Positions 8,099-15,542 of a stretch of 34,091 nucleotides of DNA are shown piece by piece. Position 1 is the stretch's first letter, and every line of letters begins with the position of its first letter. The notes below the pieces were generated by a model, which was given only the letters and a program-made list of their open reading frames with translations, had not been told where the DNA came from and did no database searches. This DNA is from Nocardia crassostreae (lineage in GTDB: Bacteria; Actinomycetota; Actinomycetes; Mycobacteriales; Mycobacteriaceae), in NCBI RefSeq assembly GCF_001613405.1, contig NZ_BDCH01000031.1, positions 1 to 34,091 on the forward strand. The letters run 5' to 3'. Position numbers and translations under genes: made by a program.

Positions 8099-9229
8099 AT
8101 GAGCCAAGACATTCGAGACTTCGTACCTGCCTCCTGTGAACTGCTGGGCCTGGGTGAGCCGATGCATCGGGAACCGGCTTTCGCACTGCTTCGCAATGAA
8201 CTGTTCGCGCAACTGGCTGTTCGTGGGTTCCGATCGATCGCGCTGGAAAGCGATCGGGTCGCGGCGCTCACCGTGAACGACTTTGTCCGAGAGGGCATCG
8301 GCACCCTCGATTCGGTGCTCGCTACCGGGTTCTCGCACGGCTTCGGCGAATTCGAGGCCAATCGGCGACTGGTGGCCTGGATGCGGGAGTACAACGAGAA
8401 CCGGCCCGCGGCAGAGCAGTTGGCCTTTCATGGCTTCGACGGCTCGATGGAAACCATGAACGTGCCCAGTCCGCGGCGCTATCTCGAATTCGCCCGCGAC
8501 TACTTGAAGCTCGACGTGGACCTGGCGAGCCTGGCCGGAGCGGACGAGCAGTGGGACCGTAGCGAGGCAGTGCTGGATGCGGACCTGTCGCCCGGTGCGA
8601 CGGCCGCAGCGCAGCGACTACCGGTGATCGCCGACGATATGCTGGTCGAGCTCTACGCTCGCGCACCCGAACTGATCGCGGCGGGCTCGCGGGACGAATT
8701 GCTCAGGGCCGAAACGTATCTCACCGCCGGGCTGGGGTTGCTGCGATACCACGGGCAGGCCGCACGGCACGGATTCGACGACGACACCCGGTGGTCGCGC
8801 CTGTCGGGGACCAGGGATGCGCTCATGGCGCGCAACCTGTTCGATATCCGGGGCATCGAGGCAAGGCGTGGGCCGACACTGGTGTGCGCACATAATCTGC
8901 ACCTGCAAAAACACCTCAGCAGTATGGCCATGGGGCCCATGCAGCTGGGCTGGCAGAGCGCGGGCGCCATTGTGGGATCGCTGCTGGGCGAGCGGTATGC
9001 GTTCATTGCCGGGAGTCTGGGCCGCAGCGCCACGATCGAGCTGGGCGAGCCCGAGCCCGGCACCTATGAGGGCCTGCTCCAAAGCCGTTTCAGCACATGG
9101 GGTCTGCTACCGCGCAACGCGGTTCCCGCCGGGCGGACCCGCACCGACACCACCCCGCGGCAGGGCTACTTCCCGCCCGACACCGCGAACCTGGAGGGGA
9201 CGGCCGCAATCCTGCACATCCCCGGATAG
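8099..9229 (+). CDS. erythromycin-esterase family hydrolase
   Basis: The 376-aa protein has the family's opening LLGLGEPMHREPAF (Glu20, His23), then FRSIALESD with Glu50, and later LVCAHNLHLQKH. These match the conserved E/H residues of the EreA/EreB fold, in which a histidine activates water. Only part of the family hydrolyses macrolide lactones; many members have other or unknown substrates, so resistance is not implied. A TTG at 8090 would add three residues, but the ATG at 8099 lies just after the inverted repeat and 8 nt after a TACGAT hexamer, favouring a near-leaderless start. The gene is divergent from the double-MerR regulator and ends 3 nt from the PH-domain gene that faces it. Confidence 0.8.
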   Translation: MSQDIRDFVPASCELLGLGEPMHREPAFALLRNELFAQLAVRGFRSIALESDRVAALTVNDFVREGIGTLDSVLATGFSHGFGEFEANRRLVAWMREYNENRPAAEQLAFHGFDGSMETMNVPSPRRYLEFARDYLKLDVDLASLAGADEQWDRSEAVLDADLSPGATAAAQRLPVIADDMLVELYARAPELIAAGSRDELLRAETYLTAGLGLLRYHGQAARHGFDDDTRWSRLSGTRDALMARNLFDIRGIEARRGPTLVCAHNLHLQKHLSSMAMGPMQLGWQSAGAIVGSLLGERYAFIAGSLGRSATIELGEPEPGTYEGLLQSRFSTWGLLPRNAVPAGRTRTDTTPRQGYFPPDTANLEGTAAILHIPG

Positions 9230-9232
9230 GGC

Positions 9233-9865
9233 TCAGTCCGGCTGCGCCTCGGTGTATTTCGCGCCCAGTTCGCGGAAGCGGTCCATGGCGGCGGCGGCCC
9301 GCATCTTGTCATTGGAGCGGATGGCCATCATGGGGATGTACTCGTCGTGCACGAGTTCCAGTCGCGCCCAGGACTTCTTGTCCGGGAAGGAGATGCCGCG
9401 AATATCCTGCCAGCGGAAGACATTGTCGCCCAGGATATTGCGCACCGCGACACCCTGCGCGCCGACCCGCACCCGGGGGCGGGTCAGCATGAGCACGCCA
9501 CCGGCCAGGAACAGGCCGATCACGGCCATGGCGACCTGATCGGTCACGCGGAAGTTCACGCCGGTGGCGTCGATGCGCAGGAAGACGCCCGCCAGCAGGA
9601 AGACCAGGAACAGCACGGCCGCCACGATGCGGGCGGTCATGATGGCGTGGCGGGGCGTGACCTCCAGGTCCCACTCGCCGCCGGGGCGGTCCGCCGCCGA
9701 TTCGGGTTCGCGATCCGACTTCTGTTCCGTGGCAGGCACTTCGGCGTCTCCGGACTTCGACTCGGTGGCGGGCGGCGTGGTGTCGGTCGCCGGATCTGGC
9801 CGCACGGGTTTGCGGGGCGGCTCCTCGGAGCCGCCGTCGCGCTTCCAGATCCGGACGACCGGCAT
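9233..9865 (-). CDS. membrane-anchored PH-domain protein at the end of the riboflavin operon (Rv1417-like)
   Basis: The 210-aa protein starts MPVVRIWKRDGGSEEPPRKP, continues with a charged, Pro/Ser/Glu-rich disordered stretch to about residue 75, and then has two membrane helices (IVAAVLFLVFLLAGVFL and QVAMAVIGLFLAGGVLML). The C-terminal part (GVAVRNILGDNVFRWQDI, DEYIPMMAIRSND) is a bacterial PH-like domain. In M. tuberculosis the gene after ribH, Rv1417, codes for a protein of this type. Its role is unknown; the link with riboflavin genes rests on position only. The ATG overlaps the ribH stop by one base (TGATG), which indicates translational coupling. Confidence 0.78.
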   Translation of the reverse strand: MPVVRIWKRDGGSEEPPRKPVRPDPATDTTPPATESKSGDAEVPATEQKSDREPESAADRPGGEWDLEVTPRHAIMTARIVAAVLFLVFLLAGVFLRIDATGVNFRVTDQVAMAVIGLFLAGGVLMLTRPRVRVGAQGVAVRNILGDNVFRWQDIRGISFPDKKSWARLELVHDEYIPMMAIRSNDKMRAAAAMDRFRELGAKYTEAQPD

Positions 9866-10344
9866 CAGACGGTCTGGCTGAGCTCGCGCAGCGTCAGCGC
9901 GGCATCCAGGGCGGCGGCCGCGGCCTGCTCGCCCTTGTTCTCCACCGAACCGGGCAACCCGGCGCGATCGAGGGCCTGCTGTTCGGTGTTCACGGTGAGC
10001 ACACCATTGGTGACCGGGGTGCTCTCGTCGAGGGACACCCGGGTCAGACCGGCGGTGACCGAATCGCACACGTACTCGAAATGCGGTGTCTCGCCGCGGA
10101 TCACGACGCCGAGGGCGACCACCGCGTCATGGCTGCGGGCCAGCGCCTGGGCCACCACGGGCAGTTCCATGGCACCGGCGACCCGGACCACCGTGATATC
10201 GGCGACGCCCGCATCGCGCGCCGTCTTCTCGACGTTCGCGACGAGCGCGTCGCAGACCTCGGTGTGCCAGCGCGACGCGACAATGCCCAGTTTCAGATCC
10301 TTGGCATCCGCGAGCTCGAATGTCGGTACGCCGGTACCGCTCAT
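9865..10344 (-). CDS. ribH: 6,7-dimethyl-8-ribityllumazine synthase
   Basis: RibH condenses 5-amino-6-ribitylamino-uracil with 3,4-dihydroxy-2-butanone 4-phosphate, the next-to-last step of riboflavin synthesis. The 159-aa sequence has the usual elements: LGIVASRWHTEVCDALV at the substrate-binding N-terminus, VRVAGAMELPVVAQAL, VALGVVIRGETPHFEYVC with the catalytic-region histidine, and TPVTNGVLTVNTEQQALDRA near the end, followed by NKGEQAAAAAL. The length is normal. AAGGGCGG lies about 7 nt before the ATG at 10344. It stands 31 nt downstream of ribBA and is coupled to the PH-domain gene. Confidence 0.96.
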   Translation of the reverse strand: MSGTGVPTFELADAKDLKLGIVASRWHTEVCDALVANVEKTARDAGVADITVVRVAGAMELPVVAQALARSHDAVVALGVVIRGETPHFEYVCDSVTAGLTRVSLDESTPVTNGVLTVNTEQQALDRAGLPGSVENKGEQAAAAALDAALTLRELSQTV

Positions 10345-10375
10345 CGGTATCCGCCCTTCTCGGTTAGTCGGAGAG

Positions 10376-11635
10376 TCAGTTCGCAGTTTCGCCCAGGTCG
10401 AGATCGTCCAGGCCGACCAGGTCGTGGCCCATGCGATCCCGCTTGGTGCGCAGGTAGTGCAGATTGTGCGAATTGGCGCGCACCGGCATCTGCACGCGCT
10501 CGGTAATGGACAGACCGTAGCCCTCGATGCCCGCGCGCTTGGTCGGATTGTTGGTCAGCAACCGCATGGAGGTGATACCCAGATCGGCGAGGATCTGCGC
10601 GCCCGTACCGTAATCGCGGGCGTCGGCGGGCTGGCCGATGGCGAGATTGGCGTCGTAGGTGTCGAGCTGCTGCTCGTCCTGCACCTGGTAGGCCTGCAAC
10701 TTGTGTAGCAGCCCGATGCCGCGACCCTCGTGCCCGCGCACGTAGAGGACAACACCGCGGCCCTCGTCGGACACCATCTGCAGGGCGGCATTGAGCTGCG
10801 GCCCGCAATCGCAGCGCAGCGAGCCGAAGACATCACCGGTGAGACATTCGGAGTGCACCCGGACCAGGACTTCCTCGCCCTTGCCGTTGGCGCCCGCGAT
10901 ATCGCCCATGACCAGGGCGACATGCTCGGTGTCGTCGTATTCGCTCTTGTAGCCGATGGCCTTGAAGTCACCGAATTCGGTGGGGATGCGGGCCTCGGCG
11001 ACGCGCTCGACATGCTTCTCGTGCTTGCGCCGCCAGGCGATCATGTCGGCGATGGAGATGAGCGCGAGATCGTGCTCGTCGGCGAAGACGCGCAGCTCCT
11101 CGGTGCGCGCCATATCGCCCTCGTTCTTCTGCGAGACGATCTCGCAGATGACGCCCGCGGGGCTGAGCCCGGCCATGCGCGACAGATCGACCGCGGCCTC
11201 GGTGTGGCCGGGGCGGCGCAGCACGCCACCGTCCTTGGCGCGCAAGGGAACCACGTGACCCGGGCGGGTCAGATCATCGGACTTGGCGTTCGGATCGGCC
11301 AGCACGCGCATGGTGGTGGCGCGGTCGGCGGCCGAGATACCGGTGCTGATGCCCTCGCGGGCGTCCACGGACACGGTGTAGGCGGTGCCGTGCTTGTCCT
11401 GGTTGACCGCGTACATGGGCGGCAGGCCCAACCGATCACAGTCGGCGCCGGTGAGCGGCACACAGATATAACCGGAGGTGTATCGGATCATGAAGGCCAC
11501 GAGCTCGGGGGTCGCCTTCTCCGCCGCGAAGATGAGGTCGCCCTCGTTCTCCCGGCCCTCGTCGTCGACGACGACAACCGCCTTACCGGCGGCGATGTCG
11601 GCGACTGCGCGCTCGATGGTGTCGAACCTGGTCAC
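10376..11635 (-). CDS. ribBA: bifunctional 3,4-dihydroxy-2-butanone-4-phosphate synthase / GTP cyclohydrolase II
   Basis: The 419-aa protein joins two riboflavin enzymes. Residues 1-200 are DHBP synthase, which converts ribulose 5-phosphate to the four-carbon unit; VVDDEGRENEGDLIFAAE and GHTEAAVDLSRMAG are its active-site motifs. Residues about 205-419 are GTP cyclohydrolase II, with the zinc cysteines 264, 275 and 277 in SECLTGDVFGSLRCDCG and the RGHEGRGIGLL motif. Both sets of key residues are present, so both activities are expected. The ribulose 5-phosphate substrate is also the substrate of Rpe, coded a short way upstream. The start is GTG with GGAG 10 nt upstream. In the 85-nt gap after ribE there is an inverted repeat (TGCCT/AGGCA, 11662-11681) with TACTGT inside, a possible internal promoter. 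Confidence 0.96.
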   Translation of the reverse strand: MTRFDTIERAVADIAAGKAVVVVDDEGRENEGDLIFAAEKATPELVAFMIRYTSGYICVPLTGADCDRLGLPPMYAVNQDKHGTAYTVSVDAREGISTGISAADRATTMRVLADPNAKSDDLTRPGHVVPLRAKDGGVLRRPGHTEAAVDLSRMAGLSPAGVICEIVSQKNEGDMARTEELRVFADEHDLALISIADMIAWRRKHEKHVERVAEARIPTEFGDFKAIGYKSEYDDTEHVALVMGDIAGANGKGEEVLVRVHSECLTGDVFGSLRCDCGPQLNAALQMVSDEGRGVVLYVRGHEGRGIGLLHKLQAYQVQDEQQLDTYDANLAIGQPADARDYGTGAQILADLGITSMRLLTNNPTKRAGIEGYGLSITERVQMPVRANSHNLHYLRTKRDRMGHDLVGLDDLDLGETAN

Positions 11636-11720
11636 GTCTGCTGTGCTCCATCTCGATTAGGTGCCTACCTACAGTAAGGCAGGTCCGGTGTCCGATTTGC
11701 GTCGCCTCCGGGCGCGCTGC

Positions 11721-12350
11721 CTATTCGCCGCGTTGCTGGAGCCGTTCGACGTACTTGGCGATGACGTCGACCTCGAGATTGACCGTGGCGCCGACCGGAG
11801 CCGTGCCGAGGGTGGTGAGCGCGCGCGTGGTGGGGATGAGCGAGACCTCGAACCAGTCCTTGGCGCCGTCCGCGGCGGCCGTGTCGGCGATACCGAGGCC
11901 GGAGACCGTGAGCGAGATGCCGTCGACGGTGATGGAGCCCTTCTCCACGACATAGCGGGCAATGCTGTCCGGCAGCGAGATTCGCACGACCTCCCAGTTC
12001 TCCGAGGGGGTGCGGGAGAGGATGGTGCCGGTGCCGTCGACATGGCCCTGCACGATGTGCCCGCCCAGGCGGGAGTTGACCGCGGCGGCGCGTTCCAGAT
12101 TCACCCGGGAGCCGACCGCCAGGCCGCCGATGCTGGAGCGGTTCAGGGTCTCGGCCATGACGTCGACGGTGAAGGTGTCGCCGTCAACCTGATCGTCGAC
12201 CACGGTGAGGCAGACGCCATTGACGGCGATCGAATCACCGTGCCCGGCATCGGAGGTCACCAGGGGGCCGCGAATGGTGAGGCGGGCCGCATCGGCCAGC
12301 TGCTCGGAGGCGACGATCTCGCCCAGCTCCTCCACGATGCCGGTGAACAT
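11721..12350 (-). CDS. ribE: riboflavin synthase alpha subunit
   Basis: Riboflavin synthase dismutates two lumazine molecules to riboflavin. The 209-aa protein starts MFTGIVEELGEIV, the strongly conserved N-terminus, and shows the two-fold internal repeat of the family: DSIAVNGVCLTVV with AETLNRSSIG in the first half, and GSITVDGISLTV with EVSLIPTTRALTTLG in the second; RVNLERA and VNLEVDVIAKYVERL close each half. It leads the rib operon here (ribE, ribBA, ribH, PH-domain gene). The ribD gene, which in M. tuberculosis lies next to rpe upstream, is not found in this window. Its leader contains a hexamer repeat and competing hairpins. It is called ribC in mycobacterial nomenclature. Confidence 0.95.
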   Translation of the reverse strand: MFTGIVEELGEIVASEQLADAARLTIRGPLVTSDAGHGDSIAVNGVCLTVVDDQVDGDTFTVDVMAETLNRSSIGGLAVGSRVNLERAAAVNSRLGGHIVQGHVDGTGTILSRTPSENWEVVRISLPDSIARYVVEKGSITVDGISLTVSGLGIADTAAADGAKDWFEVSLIPTTRALTTLGTAPVGATVNLEVDVIAKYVERLQQRGE

Positions 12351-12357
12351 GCCCTAA

Positions 12358-12377
12358 CCCTCTCCCTCTCCCTCTCC
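12358..12377 (-). repeat. three tandem CCCTCT hexamers forming the ribE ribosome-site region
   Basis: On the minus strand this reads GGAGAGGGAGAGGGAGAGGG and ends 7 nt before the ribE ATG, so the repeat itself supplies the purine-rich ribosome site. Change in copy number could alter spacing and translation. Confidence 0.55.
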
Positions 12378-12420
12378 GGCCCGCCTGCCGGGCCCGCCGC
12401 TTGCGCCAACAGCCCGGACC
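12378..12420 (-). promoter_or_regulatory. overlapping alternative hairpins in the ribE leader
   Basis: Minus-strand GGCCCG-GCAGG-CGGGCC directly abuts the ribosome-site repeat. An upstream CCGGGC can instead pair with GCCCGG that overlaps the first arm, so the two hairpins exclude each other. I see none of the conserved FMN-riboswitch blocks, so this is only a candidate translational control structure. Confidence 0.3.
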
Positions 12421-12886
12421 GGCGGCGCTATTCCCCGCGGTGATCGACTGTCCCCACCAGCCTAACGACGCCCGGTCGTAGGCGACATAGGGCCTCGTTC
12501 ACTGGAGAGTTCGGTACCGGGAGGCATCCGAAGCCGGACGAAGCCGACCGCGGGCATGAAAGGGGGGTGAATTACACGGGAATGCCAATTGAAAAAGCGG
12601 AATTTCCATTCTCGGCGAATGACCGAATGGCGTGTAATCGGAGAGATCTACCCAATTCGCGACTCGCTTACACCAAAATCTTGCGCATCAGTAGATATGG
12701 TCGCAAGATTGTTATGCAGCTGATTCCTACAGTTCAACTCTCCGCGAGCAGTTCAGCGCAGAACGGTCACCGGCGTCCAGGGCCATCATCAGGCCCGGAT
12801 GCACATCGCAGCAAGTCGCACCTAGGGAAGGTTGGACCCTTCGTGGGTCAAATCCGGTTGGCAGACAACATCATTGGGAGTGCAGC
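12421..12886. other. 466-bp gap without a supported gene, partly AT-rich, rich in inverted repeats
   Basis: The stretch from about 12560 to 12740 is clearly richer in A+T than the rest of the window. It contains ATTACACG (near 12572) and CGTGTAAT (near 12631), the 9-bp palindrome at 12677-12710, and a small stem GACCC-TTCGT-GGGTC at 12835-12849. An open frame at 12567-12890 has a composition unlike the neighbouring genes and no recognisable product; I do not call it. The right part must hold the promoter of the 148-aa gene, the left part that of ribE. Confidence 0.5.
12677..12710. promoter_or_regulatory. perfect 9-bp inverted repeat in an AT-rich gap
   Basis: AATCTTGCG and CGCAAGATT are exact complements separated by 16 nt. 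The spacing fits a dimer binding two successive major grooves. It lies about 180 bp upstream of the 148-aa gene and 330 bp upstream of ribE. Confidence 0.45.
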
Positions 12887-13333
12887 GTGACCACGCTTCT
12901 CGATTCGACACTGGAAGTTCGCTGCGTGCAGTATCGGCGCGAATTTCACCTGCCGGCATCGATCGATCCAACGTCACGGCACATATTGCTGGAGATAGGC
13001 AACAGATACGGGGCCATCACCATGCCCGCCGATCTCGGTGAGCGGGTGCTCCAGCGGCTGGAGCAAGCCGATCTGGCCGGACCCGTCGTGCACCATCCGC
13101 GCGCGCGGCGCTGGACCTTCATCACCGGCCCGGCCCGGCCCGAGCTCCTGAGCAAGACGGTGTCGGCGGCGCTGTTCCGGCTCTACGCCACCGTCGCGTG
13201 CTCGGGAGCCCAGGTCGTGCTCCCGTCCGCCGATGACGAGCGGACGGGATACCGCACCTGGATCCAGTCGCCGGATTCGATTCCCGCCGTACCGCCGCTG
13301 GAATCGGTCATCGAAGCGCTACTGGGTCGCTGA
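12887..13333 (+). CDS. conserved-looking hypothetical protein, family not identified
   Basis: The 148-aa product starts with GTG (MTTLLDSTLEVRCVQYRREF); GGGAG lies 7 nt upstream. Third codon positions are GC-rich, as in neighbouring real genes. It looks like a compact soluble alpha/beta protein without signal peptide or membrane segment. Noticeable blocks are YGAITMPADLGERVLQRLEQ, ARRWTFITGP and GAQVVLPSADDERTGYRTWI. This layout reminds me of short Nocardia proteins of unknown function, but I cannot name a family. It is the only plus-strand gene between ribE and rpe, positions where M. tuberculosis has ribG (ribD) and lipoprotein genes. It is convergent with rpe, 25 nt apart. Confidence 0.7.
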   Translation: MTTLLDSTLEVRCVQYRREFHLPASIDPTSRHILLEIGNRYGAITMPADLGERVLQRLEQADLAGPVVHHPRARRWTFITGPARPELLSKTVSAALFRLYATVACSGAQVVLPSADDERTGYRTWIQSPDSIPAVPPLESVIEALLGR

Positions 13334-13358
13334 GCGCTCGATTCGACCGGGCCGCAGA

Positions 13359-14066
13359 CTATTCGGCCGCCTGCGCGGCCTCGACCGCGATCACCTTCTG
13401 CCGCAAGGCTTCCACGGTGGCGGCGGGATCGGCGGTGCCGTAGACGGCCGAACCGGCGACGAAGCAGTCGATGCCCGCCTCCGCCGCCTGCTCGATGGTG
13501 CTCATATTGATGCCGCCGTCGATCTCCACCACCAGGCGCAGCTCACCGGCGTCGACCAGACGTCGCACGGTGCGGGCCTTGTCGAGCACGTGCGGAATGA
13601 AGGACTGTCCGCCGAAACCGGGTTCGACGCTCATCACCAGCAGGGTGTCGAACTCGCGCAGGATTTCGAGGTACGGCTCGATGGGGGTGTTCGGTTTGAC
13701 CGAAAGACCCGCTTTCGCACCCGCGGCGCGAATATCGCGCGCCACGCCCAGCGGATCATCGGTCGCCTCCGCGTGGAAGGTGACGTTGTAGGCGCCCGCC
13801 TCGGCGTAGCCCGGCGCCCAGCGCTTCGGATCCTCGATCATGAGGTGGCAGTCGAGCGGAATGTCGGTGGCCTTCAACAGCGACTCCACCACCGGCAGGC
13901 CGAGGGTGAGGTTGGGGACGAAGTGGTTGTCCATGACATCGACATGCACCCAATCGGCCCCCTCGATGGCCTTCACTTCATCGCCGAGACGCGCGAAATC
14001 GGCGGAGAGGATGGACGGGGCGATCATCGGCGCGGGCCGGTGGAACGAGGAGGAAGAGGTGCACAC
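13359..14066 (-). CDS. rpe: ribulose-phosphate 3-epimerase
   Basis: Rpe interconverts ribulose 5-phosphate and xylulose 5-phosphate in the pentose phosphate pathway. The sequence after the N-terminus, MIAPSILSADFARLGDEVKA, DWVHVDVMDNHFVPNLTLG, LDCHLMIEDPKRW, VMSVEPGFGGQSFIPHVLDK and VVEIDGGINMSTIEQAAEAG, carries all metal and phosphate-binding residues of the TIM barrel (His and Asp in HVDVMD, His in CHLM, Asp in EIDGG). I take the GTG at 14066 as start (235 aa) because TAGACT lies 7 nt upstream, giving a leaderless mRNA, and mycobacterial Rpe has a short extension before IAPSIL. The ATG at 14027 (222 aa) is the alternative but has no ribosome site. Divergent from the anti-sigma gene. Confidence 0.93.
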   Translation of the reverse strand: MCTSSSSFHRPAPMIAPSILSADFARLGDEVKAIEGADWVHVDVMDNHFVPNLTLGLPVVESLLKATDIPLDCHLMIEDPKRWAPGYAEAGAYNVTFHAEATDDPLGVARDIRAAGAKAGLSVKPNTPIEPYLEILREFDTLLVMSVEPGFGGQSFIPHVLDKARTVRRLVDAGELRLVVEIDGGINMSTIEQAAEAGIDCFVAGSAVYGTADPAATVEALRQKVIAVEAAQAAE

Positions 14067-14073
14067 GTGCGGC

Positions 14074-14079
14074 AGTCTA
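14074..14079 (-). promoter_or_regulatory. -10 element for leaderless rpe
   Basis: Minus-strand TAGACT is followed by 7 nt and the GTG at 14066. Confidence 0.35.
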
Positions 14080-14150
14080 ACGGCACGATATCGCACCGCG
14101 CGGACACCCCGATAGCGGCCATTGCGCTGATTGCCGCGCGCCGGAATGGG

Positions 14151-14156
14151 TACCCT
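14151..14156 (+). promoter_or_regulatory. -10 element for the leaderless anti-sigma/sigma operon
   Basis: TACCCT is followed by 7 nt and GTG at 14164. It overlaps GGGTAC (14148-14153), which resembles the -10 of SigF-dependent promoters, but I see no matching GTTT -35, so autoregulation is only a possibility. Confidence 0.35.
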
Positions 14157-14163
14157 ATTGCAG

Positions 14164-14586
14164 GTGATCAACATTTCGGCGGAACAAGGGCTGCGTGGCA
14201 CACCGGTCGAGATCGGCGTCGCCGCATCCGTCTCCCAGTTGCCCATAGTGCGCGGACTCGCCGAAACCCTGGTGCTGCTCAGCGATTTCACACTCGACGA
14301 AGTGGCCGACATCCGGCTTGCGGTGGACGAGGCCGCCTCCACCCTCATCGCGCTCGCCGCACCGAACACGACACTGCAGTGCGTGTTCACCGTCGGGGAG
14401 AAGGATTTGACGGTGCGGGTCGGCGGAATCGCCGCCGCGGCGGGCCTGCCGGATCAGCGCAGCTTCGGCTGGCATGTGCTGCGGACGCTCTCCGATGAGG
14501 TCACCGCGACCCAGGGCGAGTTCGATCCGGCCGTCTCCGGCTACCCGACCAGCGTGGAATTCCGGCGGGGCCGGGGGAAGGCGTAG
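14164..14586 (+). CDS. anti-sigma factor of the RsbW/UsfX type (HATPase fold)
   Basis: The 140-aa product (MINISAEQGLRGTPVEIGVA...) has the size and core of RsbW-like serine kinases that bind and silence SigF-group sigma factors: LPIVRGLAETLVLLSDFTLD, then DEVADIRLAVDEAASTLIA as the N-box region, and a C-terminal FGWHVLRTLSDEVTA. In RsbW and SpoIIAB the N-box has E-A-x-x-N with the Asn binding magnesium; here the matching position is Thr (E-A-A-S-T), so ATP binding or kinase action may be altered. The GTG start is chosen for its leaderless spacing; an ATG at 14146 would add six residues across the -10 element. Its TAG stop overlaps the sigma factor's GTG start (TAGTG). No anti-anti-sigma gene lies next to it. 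Confidence 0.82.
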   Translation: MINISAEQGLRGTPVEIGVAASVSQLPIVRGLAETLVLLSDFTLDEVADIRLAVDEAASTLIALAAPNTTLQCVFTVGEKDLTVRVGGIAAAAGLPDQRSFGWHVLRTLSDEVTATQGEFDPAVSGYPTSVEFRRGRGKA

Positions 14587-15536
14587 TGACCGACGAGGAC
14601 ATCGTGATTCCATCCCCCGAAGCACCGCAGCCCGAACCCGCCGAAGAACCGGATACCGCATCCCCCGAGACCGCGGCAGCCACCGGAGCCGATGCCGTCA
14701 ATGGCGCCGAGGCAGACAATGGCGATGCCGACAACGATGAGCCCATCGATGCCGAGGAAGCCGAAGAGGTGGCCCGCAGCGTCTCCGGATACGACGATGT
14801 GGCAGCGCTGTTCGAGCAGCTGGCCGCCGCCGACCCGGCCTCGCCGCGGCGCCCGGCCCTACGCGGCGAGCTGATCAACCGGTGTATTCCGCTGGCGGAC
14901 CACATCGCTCGCAAATTCAGCGGGCGCGGTGAGCCGTTCGACGATCTCACCCAGGTGGCGCGCGTCGGTCTGGTGCACGCCGTGGACCGGTTCGATGTCG
15001 GCCGCGGCTCCAACTTCCTGTCCTTCGCGGTGCCGACCATCATGGGCGAGGTTCGCCGCTACTTCCGCGACAACACCTGGGCCATGCGAGTCCCGCGGCG
15101 GGTCAAGGAAACCCATCTGCGCATCGGCGCCGCCATCGACGCGTTATCGCAGCAGTTGGGCCGCTCCCCCACCGCCAAGGAGATCGCCGCCGAACTCGGC
15201 ATCGATCCCGACGAGGTGACCCAGGCCGTCATTGCCGGAAACGCCTACCAGCCCAGCTCCATCGACGCGGTCTCGGTGGGCCGCGATACCGAGGCGTCGC
15301 TGCTCGACACCCTCGGCGAGGAGGAATCCCAATTCGACCGCGTCGAGGAATACGTGGCCATCCGGCCGCTGCTGGCCGGACTGCCCGAACGCGAACGCCG
15401 CATCCTCACCATGCGCTTCTTCGAATCCATGACCCAGACCCAGATCGCCCAGCAGATGGGCATCTCGCAGATGCACGTCTCCCGCATCCTGTCGAAAACC
15501 CTTGCGCGGCTGCGGGAGCAATCGGCCCGGGAATGA
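14586..15536 (+). CDS. sigF: RNA polymerase sigma factor, SigB/SigF/SigG group
   Basis: The 316-aa protein has an acidic, Ala/Glu/Asp-rich N-terminus of about 65 residues that M. tuberculosis SigF lacks. It is followed by region 2 (CIPLADHIARKFSGRGEPFD, DLTQVARVGLVHAVDRFD, LSFAVPTIMGEVRRYFRDN), region 3 (RVPRRVKETHLRIGAAIDAL) and region 4 (LPERERRILTMRFFESMTQT, QIAQQMGISQMHVSRILSKT). These are the hallmarks of the stress/sporulation sigma factors controlled by RsbW-type anti-sigma proteins. It is translated from a GTG overlapping the stop of its presumed anti-sigma factor, which keeps the two in balance. It stops 6 nt before a facing gene. The symbol is given for the group; it may be one of several paralogues. 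Confidence 0.9.
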   Translation: MTDEDIVIPSPEAPQPEPAEEPDTASPETAAATGADAVNGAEADNGDADNDEPIDAEEAEEVARSVSGYDDVAALFEQLAAADPASPRRPALRGELINRCIPLADHIARKFSGRGEPFDDLTQVARVGLVHAVDRFDVGRGSNFLSFAVPTIMGEVRRYFRDNTWAMRVPRRVKETHLRIGAAIDALSQQLGRSPTAKEIAAELGIDPDEVTQAVIAGNAYQPSSIDAVSVGRDTEASLLDTLGEEESQFDRVEEYVAIRPLLAGLPERERRILTMRFFESMTQTQIAQQMGISQMHVSRILSKTLARLREQSARE

Positions 15537-15542
15537 CGGGCG

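Noticed and set aside
12351..12560. FMN riboswitch in front of ribE
   Set aside because: I looked for the conserved blocks (such as ACCGGCGGT and GGATGGGAGA) on the minus strand and did not find them.
12567..12890. 107-codon open frame in the AT-rich gap
   Set aside because: No ribosome site worth the name beyond GGGGGG, no codon bias like neighbouring genes, and it crosses the palindromes and the promoter region of the next gene.
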